From the NCBI GenBank assembly GCA_963995505.1, contig OZ023184.1, positions 8,386,308 to 8,450,307 of the forward strand: a stretch of 64,000 nt of DNA. The letters are read 5' to 3'. A program made the translations under genes and the position numbers. Below the pieces are notes generated by a model that saw nothing but the letters and a program-made list of their open reading frames with translations, was not told the origin of the DNA and searched no databases. The DNA comes from Hypericum androsaemum. Lineage: Eukaryota > Streptophyta > Magnoliopsida > Malpighiales > Hypericaceae. Positions 57,794 through 64,000 of the stretch are shown here, one piece after another (within the stretch, counting starts at the first letter, position 1; the number at the start of each line of letters is the position of its first letter).

Positions 57794-58185
57794 AGCTAGA
57801 CAGCCTGTTGGCCAAGCGGACGCGTCCCTTCAGGGTGGCTGTCTCCCTACCTCCTCTAGCCTATAAATAGGCGTGCCTCCCTTGCCATTTCCTCATCCCA
57901 GCAGTAATTTCATATTCCGAGCATTGTTGTCTTCTCCTCTCCCCCCATTCTTCACTTAGGAAAGAGTCCGAAAGTTCTGGGTATATAAGGGTTCGCCCGA
58001 AAGTTTCGAGATACGTGTGCAACGTTCTTGGAAACGCCCTAATAGTCGTTGTATCTTGGGGACGATTGCCTTAGCCCGTATCGCACTGAAATATACGGGG
58101 CAATCTCGTCTTACGGAGAAAGTGTCCAACACTTGCCTCGACTGAAGTAGATCCTAATCAAGTACACCAATTCTCCGAAACAACA
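57794..58185 (+). repeat. Truncated 3' LTR of the copia element
   Basis: Matches the last 392 bp of the 5' LTR, from AGCTAGACAGCCTGTTGG through CTATAAATAGG to CAACA. The first half and the polypurine tract are missing. The outer end and target-site duplication are intact, so the loss is internal. Confidence 0.85.
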
Positions 58186-58276
58186 GCAAATTGGTCAAGA
58201 TAAAATTATTTGGAAGGCTGCAAAAATAGGGAAGTATTCAGTAAAATAGGGGTACCATTTTCCACACTCTATTGGT

Positions 58277-58870
58277 GTGTCTCCTGACCAGCAAGCTTCC
58301 CACTTATGGAATTATATTTGGAAACTTGATGCCTTTCCTAAGATCAAGGTATTTTTGTGGAAAGCTGCCAAGAATGCTCTTCCTATCGCTGTTAATTTAC
58401 GCAGAAGAAACATCTCTGATAGTGGTTCTTGTTCTTTGTGTCATGCTGATGATGAAAACGTGTTACATGCGTTAGTTCTATGTCCTCATGCTAGGTTAAC
58501 TTGGTTCTCATCTATTCTGGGGCATATTTCTGCTGCTTTTGATGGGCACGACTTTAATAGTTGGTTGCTATCTGTCTTAAAGGATCTTGAGGATAATGAT
58601 ATGCTTGATTCGCTTCCTTTGATTGGTTTTATCTGCTGGCATATATGGCTTGCTAGAAATATTTTCTTGTATGAAAGGAAGGTCCCTGATCCAATCTTGT
58701 CATGGCAGGCCGCAAAGAACAAGGATTTGGAGTTCTCTTGCTTGAACAAACCTGTCCCCTTGTGTAGAGTTGCTGTGAGGGATTGCTGGCGCCCCCCTGA
58801 TCTTGGTACTTTGAAGCTGAATTTGGATGCTTCTTCGGTGTCCGAACTCGATGTCTCTGGGTGTGCCTGA
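58277..58870 (+). pseudogene. LINE pol C-terminal fragment (zinc-binding and RNase H region)
   Basis: A frame of about 197 codons with WNYIWKLDAFPKIKVFLWKA, then C-x2-C...H-x3-C zinc ligands (CSLCHADDENVLHALVLC) typical of the zf-RVT region of plant LINEs, and WRPPDLGTLKLNLDAS leading into RNase H. The frame is open but lies downstream of stops (for example TAG after KYSVK near 58246) and of the copia insertion. Confidence 0.75.
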
Positions 58871-59305
58871 GTGTTACGCGACCACTGTGGTTGAGTCCTT
58901 GACATTCAGGCTACCAGAAAGCCTTTTAAATCAGCAGCAGCTGCTGAACTGTTTGCCATCGAAGCCTCTACTAAGTACATTAAGAGATTACATCCTTTTA
59001 GTAGTGTCATGGTGGAATCCGATTGCAAAAGCATGGTGGACTATATCAATGGTGTCTCTTCCGATATTGAGTAGGACTTGGAGCTTCATGCTATGGAGAC
59101 ACAAGCTATATTTTTGAGTTTACCGTTGTGTAAGCTTATCTATGTTCCTAGATTAGCTAACCAAGTTACTGATTGGTTGGCAAAGTCATCTAGATTAGGA
59201 ACTCTTTTGACCAGCCCTTGAGAAACTTTTTTTGTATGATACTTTTGATTAATTAATATATCTACGCTATGGTTTAAGTTTTAAAAAAAAGAAGATGTAG
59301 ATCGT

Positions 59306-59934
59306 GGAAAGGAAAGTCGATTCCAAATTCTACAATGCATGTCTGGCAAGAAATTTGGTTTCTGTTCATTGTGTAATTGGGTCTTGTGGGAAAATATGTT
59401 CCCTACTCTTCTATGTTTAATTTGCAATGGAATTCCTTTTCCAGGAAATTAGTTCTCATGTTTCTTGAATTTCTGCAATTTCTGGAAAAAATGAGCCAAA
59501 ATATTCGTTAAATGCCATCCTAAACTAGACCTACAATTTCAATGATCCACAATATTGTTGTGTTCTATTTAAGTAACGGCTCTTGCAAAACTTATTTACT
59601 GCTACATTCATTTTTTACCGTTTTATTGGACGCAGCAATACGCTAGTATCCTCACTTGTTTTTAACGATATGAATAAAAACCATTCTTTTAAAAAATAAG
59701 GTTATAATACACAAACATAAAGTAAATAAACATAGTTATATAAGAAGTTAAAATAGACACAAAAGTATACAAGCGTATTCCCGATGAGTTTTGCGGCAAT
59801 AGAGTTTTTAGCTAGGTTCTTGGCTATAACTCCTGTACTAATGTGAGGAGTGTGGTGGTCAGCAGTGTAAATATCATTATATATTAAAAAATAATATTTA
59901 CCTATAAAAAGTTAAACTAGACATAAAAAAACAT
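59306..59934. other. Displaced 3' flank of GILT copy 2 and intergenic DNA
   Basis: Sequence directly after the LINE's right target-site duplication continues what was originally the GILT copy 2 3'UTR. No exon is seen. Confidence 0.4.
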
Positions 59935-60499
59935 GGCAAAAGTCCACTTAAATACCCTGTGGTTTCACCCTTTGACACACCACTACCTCGTGGTTTTATT
60001 TTCTCTGACCAGGTGACAAAAGTTTCCTCTAGTTGACAACCAAGTGACATTTTTTTAACTGTAGTTAGATTAATATATCTTGATATTTATATGGCACGCC
60101 AATTTACCATGTGATGCCACATCATCCTTTTACATTATTAAAATATCGTAAAAAAGATTTTTTTTAATACCAATTAACCCCAATTTTAGAGACAAAAGGA
60201 CAAATAAACGAATAAAAGGATATGACAGCGATTGTGAAATTGATGTTTCTAAAATTAGGGTTAATTGGTATTAAAAAAAAATTTACGATATTTTAATAAT
60301 GTAAAAGGATGATGTGGCATCACATGGTGAAGTGGCGTGCCATATAAATATCAAGATATATTAATCTAACCACAGTTAAAAAAATGTCACTTGGTTGTCA
60401 ACTAGAGAAAACTTTTGTCACCTGGTCAGAGAAAATAAAACCACGAGGTAGTGGTGTGTCAAAGGGTGAAACCACAGTGTATTTAAGTGGACTTTTACC
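59935..60499. mobile_element. Long-TIR Mutator-type MITE with perfect 9-bp TSD
   Basis: The two halves (about 59935-60185 and 60235-60499) are near-perfect inverted repeats, with ends GGCAAAAGTCCACTTAAATA and TATTTAAGTGGACTTTTACC. Flanks AAAAAACAT at 59926-59934 and 60500-60508 are identical. The 565-bp element could form a hairpin along almost its whole length and has no coding capacity. TSD size fits Mutator-like elements; its ends differ from the MULE family at 5-15 kb. Confidence 0.9.
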
Positions 60500-60508
60500 A
60501 AAAAACAT

Positions 60509-60826
60509 AAGATAGATACTATGAAATTGCCGATACTATTAGACCACAGTGTGGTCAGAATAGTTATCATGATATTACTTACAAGAGTTGACAACTTCTC
60601 GAGGGAGGTAAGCTTAACCGAGTAAATGCTAACTAGAGTGTCAATAAACACCGAGCACATACAAGATGTAACTATGAGGCTAATGAGCACTCTATTACAA
60701 CAATGTGCATACATCTGAGAGCCAAAGTTGGATAAATTATACCGAGGTAGATTTAGCAGCTTGCATCAACAAGATAGACATAATAATCAATACAGATCTT
60801 AGATAGGGGTGAATTTAAAATCGCAT
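60509..60826. other. Intergenic DNA, nothing recognised
   Basis: No coding, RNA or transposon-end signal seen. Confidence 0.35.
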
Positions 60827-60916
60827 GTGTGATACCCAAATTCTAAAAAGCCTTAAGTTATTTGATTGGTACTATCCATATTAATTTCAAGGTGCACCTT
60901 CTTTTCTGGCACACAT

Positions 60917-60991
60917 CCTGAAAGAACTTCAAGATTAAACATGTTTGACCTGAAGTAGGATCAGGATGGGTGACCTCCTAGGAAGTTTCTG
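60917..60991 (+). repeat. 5S-rRNA-like sequence, probably in a Cassandra-like retroelement LTR
   Basis: The segment follows the 3' two thirds of plant 5S rRNA: AGAACTTCAAGATTAAACATG corresponds to the A-box region (AGTTAAGC...), and AGGATGGGTGACCTCCTAGG matches the C-box almost exactly. The 5' third is missing and several A-box bases differ, so it is not a functional 5S gene. TGTGATACCC at 60828 upstream may be an LTR start. Plant Cassandra TRIM elements carry 5S-like LTRs; no second LTR was found here. Confidence 0.6.
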
Positions 60992-62730
60992 GAATGCGTG
61001 CGAGTGAGGACAAAATACGCTGAAAAAGACCTGTGTTGGTCTGTGGAGATAGTCGATCAGATCAGAGGATGTTATAGCGTAGAACTACGAAACCTAAGAA
61101 CCGAAACGAACCAAACTCCATGATTGATTGGGTTCGCGAAGCAGTTTCACATCAAAACTGCACGTTTGGTCGGATTCATGATGTCAATTTATGTAAAACT
61201 GTAAATCCACAAAACACATATTAAAAATGTCATTTTATATTAGGATACTTTCACTTCTCCCCTCTCTTCCTCTCAACCTTTTGTTTTTCAATCAACATCA
61301 AAGTCCAATTTGCATTCAAACGATAGTGGCACTGCATCTTCATATGCTAGTAACTTTATGATGCCAAATCCTTTCACATTGTCACACCCCTATAAATAAG
61401 ATATGCTAATCGCTGCAGGGTAAATATCCCCGCAAGACATCTTTATTTCTCAAATCATAAAATTCATTCTCAAGTCATAAAATTATAAAAACTACAATGT
61501 TAAATGAAAAGCTGAATGAATAAATGCATGTCCTCGCCTCTAGCTCTCACACCCGATCTGTCCCCGTCACATCTGGAAAAAAATACGTATTTTGGTGAGT
61601 TTAGGCAACTCAGTAAGTCGATCTCATAATTAAAAATAAATAAATGTATACACACAGCTTGCACAGACATAAACAGAATCAGAATCAACGACTCGAACAC
61701 AGACAAACTCCAGAGTACGAATATCGAGAACCTGTGGGGCACAGAAGACAAATCCTTCACGCTAAAAATACAGAAATGGAAGGACAGTCTCACCACAGGG
61801 CACAAATATCACCGGTGCTCACATAGAGTACGAAATCATTCAGAGTACTCTACGGGCACAGAAGCACCAGGATAATCCCGACCAGAATATTCAGAACAGA
61901 TCATATCACATGGCAGAATATGAAATGAATACAGAACATATACCCCACAAATATGGACAGAATATAGACACAATATGGACAGAATACGGATAGAATACGA
62001 TCATACAAATTATATACCACTCAAATATGAACAAAATATATCCCAAATACGGTCATATAATAACAAAACACAGCATTTACGAACCTAAAAAGTATAGAGG
62101 TTCAACTTATCCTGTTTCCTTCTAACCTAACCTCACCAATCTGCGTATCACCTAATTTTCGGCGTTCTCCTCAAGTCCCTACAGTTTCGTGATTAGTTAA
62201 TCAATGACACCCTACGATTTCTTACTCGAAAAGTGTTGTCGTGTTCTCCCTCGTCCCTGGACTCGCCTGGAAGATCTCCTCCACCTTGAAAAGAGAGAAA
62301 ACGAAATTTTAGAAGGGTGAGCTTTAGGGGTTCGCCCAACCTTCTTTTATAGGCAAAGCTAGGGTTTAGGATTTGGCAAAAGTTTAGTTTAGTCCCTGAA
62401 AAAATTACAATTTGCTCTCCCATAAATTTCAAATTATTCATTATGGTTTCCTAGTCCTCACACATATAGTGTGAATCGGCATTGTAGTTCATGACTTCTG
62501 GGATGAAAGAAAGCTTCCAAAGTTGGAGATGAAGATAGAGAGGAGAAAGTGACCTCCAAAAGAAGGAGAAACTCTTCTAGGGAAAGTGATAAAGAAAGGA
62601 GACTTAGTGGGGTGGAAGTGGAGGTGGCTATTATGGTGAGTTTTAGAAGAAGAAAAACATAGGTAGAGAGCTCCAAAGAGAAAGCTAGAGAAAGAGTGAT
62701 TTGTAGCCATATTATAAGTCCCCCAAAATT
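60992..62730. other. Noncoding region, repeat-rich
   Basis: No gene recognised. 61900-62060 has a run of related ATATGGACAGAATA/AAATACGG-type words, a loose short-period repeat. CCTATAAATAAG near 61389 is a TATA-like sequence without a recognisable downstream gene. Confidence 0.35.
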
Positions 62731-62734
62731 TGTG

Positions 62735-62742
62735 TATAAATA
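62735..62742 (+). promoter_or_regulatory. TATA box TATAAATA upstream of the small secreted-type frame
   Basis: TATAAATA about 85 bp before the likely original start at 62825, followed by a CA-rich leader (CACAACAAACACCAATTCAC). This is the layout of a normal plant core promoter. Confidence 0.5.
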
Positions 62743-62824
62743 CTCTGCCCCACAACAAACACCAATTCACAAAACAGAGCAACTGATACAAAAACTAAAG
62801 TGCACCTAATAGTCAAAAGAAAAC

Positions 62825-63157
62825 ATAGGTCGTTGCTCCTTGCTTCTATCCTTCTTAGCCTTCACTACTCTTCTCTCTTGCTTAATCACATCCTATTCCT
62901 CTCCAGGCAACACCAACAATGTTGTCATTAGTAGCGAACCAGTCCGTTTTCTTGCAACCGAGACTATGGTCCCAGGAAATTTGCAGCGTCAGCTAGCAAT
63001 GCTAGTTTTAATAATGAACCGATCCTTCCTCCCGGTGTTAGTAATGAACCTCTTCAACCTCCAGTTACCGGAGACTATGGTTCCGGGAAACTTACTGTCT
63101 CAGCTAGCAATGTTGGTGTTAATAGTGAACTTATCCTTCCTCTCGGTGTTAATATGA
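62825..63157 (+). pseudogene. Small secreted-protein-like frame with a lost start codon
   Basis: From 62825 the frame reads ATA-GRCSLLLSFLAFTTLLSC, which would be a good signal peptide if ATA were ATG; the preceding AAAAC context also fits a start site. The frame stays open for 110 codons to TGA at 63155. It includes two copies of an about 90-bp block (ETMVPGNLQRQLAMLVL and ETMVPGNLLSQLAMLVL) about 110 bp apart. No family recognised. It could be a decayed peptide precursor, or translation may begin elsewhere; the block is also open in a second frame (GDYGSGKLTVSASN). Confidence 0.4.
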
Positions 63158-64000
63158 TGTAGGTGTCCAGGAAGCCTTAGTTTTGGGGAAGAAAAAAGCC
63201 TCGAAGATCTTAACAATGGCAGTTTTGGACCGGTTACAGTAGGGAGAAAATAAGAGAGAGAAAGAGGACGTGGGAAACTAATATGTTTCTTATTGTCTGG
63301 CAGTTACTGCTAAGTTTATTCGAAACAATTGCAGATCGTAAAGTTAGTAGGTTCCAAGTAGATATTAAATAGTCTTTTTTTACTTCTGAATTTGGATGGA
63401 GCGGATAACTTGGAGAGTTATGTACGTATAAGGTTTTCCAAAAAAGCGTAACTCAGATGTATATTAAATCGATTGACAGATGGTTTGAAAATAATATTAA
63501 GGCTTCGTGAATAAGCAACACATAATTACAAGGACAATTGGCGTAAAATTGATATATATGTTTCTAGAAAAGGGATCATGATCATGTTGTTAATATATAT
63601 GTCCTAGAGAAAATCTTAGTAAGGACATTGTACTTAATCACATTCAGTTGTTTTTATCATTGATTTATAATAATTTGCATTACACTTATTGAATATAATG
63701 TTTGATTGTTTGCATATATTAATGTTAGTGTTCCAATGAACTAATGTTGTCATTGAGAATGTGAGATCTCAGATAACCATGAATATGGTTCTTAAACAGC
63801 CACAATCAATGATCATCGAGAATGGGATATCAATGATGCGATTGAGATTGGTGTGTGATCAGCATCATATCTTTGGAGGATGTAATGGTTCTCACAACTA
63901 TGAAATACTAGGTATTTTATGATGGATGCACGGATACTTTAGAGAGTATTGACATGCCCGACCGAAAAACTATTTGGTTTATTCTGTTTACGTGCCTACG
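63158..64000. other. AT-rich DNA at the right edge, no gene seen
   Basis: No coding signal on either strand. 63590-64000 has the even base mix of retroelement LTRs, but no partner repeat is in the window to test this. Confidence 0.3.

Larger units (their letters stand above)
50891..58185 (+). mobile_element. Ty1-copia retrotransposon with internal tandem duplication and truncated 3' LTR
   Basis: Flanked by the perfect 5-bp duplication GCAAA (50886-50890 and 58186-58190). 5' LTR 50891-51674 (784 bp, starts TGTTGGG, ends CAACA); 3' LTR 57794-58185 keeps only the last 392 bp. Order: gag, knuckle/protease/integrase, RT, then a second GAG-pre-integrase/integrase/RT block, then RT end and RNase H. 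The duplicated units are 52925-54824 and 54825-56722. No TGG-starting primer-binding site follows the 5' LTR, and gag starts only about 28 bp after it, which is unusual. Several stops and frameshifts; not autonomous now. Confidence 0.9.
50167..59289 (+). mobile_element. 5'-truncated LINE behind the GILT stop codon, split by a copia insertion
   Basis: LINE sequence occupies 50167-50890 and 58191-59289. The target-site duplication AGAAGATG(C/T)AGATCGT is at 50151-50166 and 59290-59305 (15 of 16 identical), and the right end has an A-run. The left part encodes the end of an RT ORF (LDSLMAKFWWSRD, KVHWVSWEKM, KGGMGFRSMEHFNKALLAKQ, a conserved block downstream of the RT core) and IVDGSRVDIWEDAWV. 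The right part continues with the zinc-binding region (SCSLCHADDENVLHALVLCP) and an RNase H start (LGTLKLNLDAS). Several stops and frame changes are present. Insertion lies 11 bp or so past the GILT copy 2 stop, in its 3'UTR. Confidence 0.88.

Noticed and set aside
60917..60991. Functional 5S rRNA gene
   Set aside because: The 5' third is missing, the A-box is altered and there is no tandem array; a retroelement-derived copy fits better.
61900..62060. Tandem array around ATATGGACAGAATA
   Set aside because: The words recur irregularly without a constant period, so I do not call a satellite or CRISPR-like array.
1..64000. Bacterial-type features (operons, ribosome binding sites, CRISPR, phage islands)
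   Set aside because: The gene structures are intron-bearing plant genes throughout; there is no sign of prokaryotic organisation.

Overview
This window is nuclear DNA from a flowering plant, probably a eudicot. The evidence is plant-type GT-AG introns in AT-rich noncoding DNA, angiosperm gene families (GARP/G2-like factor, ETO1, DUF688, TIC56, NO VEIN-like) and plant transposons (hAT, Mutator-like, Ty1-copia, LINE, SINE). I cannot name the species. Exon boundaries below were worked out by hand from splice signals, reading-frame continuity and family knowledge; no search was run.

Layout. 1-1320 (minus): 5' part of a GARP/G2-like MYB transcription factor with a SINE in its first intron. 2.4-15.5 kb: a dense transposon field with no convincing host gene. 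It holds two hAT types, four recognisable members of one Mutator-like (MULE) family plus an orphan end, an LTR retrotransposon inside one MULE, a MULE inside another MULE, a LINE tail inside a hAT, and a Pack-MULE carrying a piece of a folate/biopterin-transporter gene. 16.6-22.1 kb (plus): ETO1-like BTB/TPR protein (4 coding exons), then a DUF688-type protein. 23.9-26.6 kb (plus): importin beta-1 with a long leader intron. 27.6-28.6 kb (plus): a mitochondrial pyruvate carrier subunit in five small exons. 29.1-30.9 kb (minus): a small, probably mitochondrial ARM-repeat-like protein starting with a 30-bp exon. 31.5-32.5 kb: a foldback element and a short hAT. 33.1-39.5 kb (plus): a 1730-residue NO VEIN/sacsin-like GHKL-ATPase protein.

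40.1-50.1 kb: a degraded TIC56-like gene (minus) beside a GILT-family thiol-reductase pseudogene (plus), a truncated copia element (minus), and a second GILT paralogue with an intact reading frame but a lost CXXC cysteine. As I recall, TIC56 and the GILT gene OSH1 are neighbours in Arabidopsis too, so this looks like conserved microsynteny in decay. 50.2-59.3 kb: a 5'-truncated LINE just behind the stop codon of the second GILT gene, itself split by a 7.3-kb copia element whose pol region is tandemly duplicated. 59.9-64 kb: a 565-bp long-TIR Mutator-type MITE, a 5S-rRNA-like sequence, and a promoter-like region leading into a small secreted-protein-like frame whose start codon appears lost.

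The intact genes are unrelated housekeeping or regulatory genes (ethylene control, nuclear import, pyruvate import); nothing suggests they act as a pathway. The most notable content is the layering of transposons, most with visible target-site duplications, and the loss of the thiol-reductase active site in both GILT copies.
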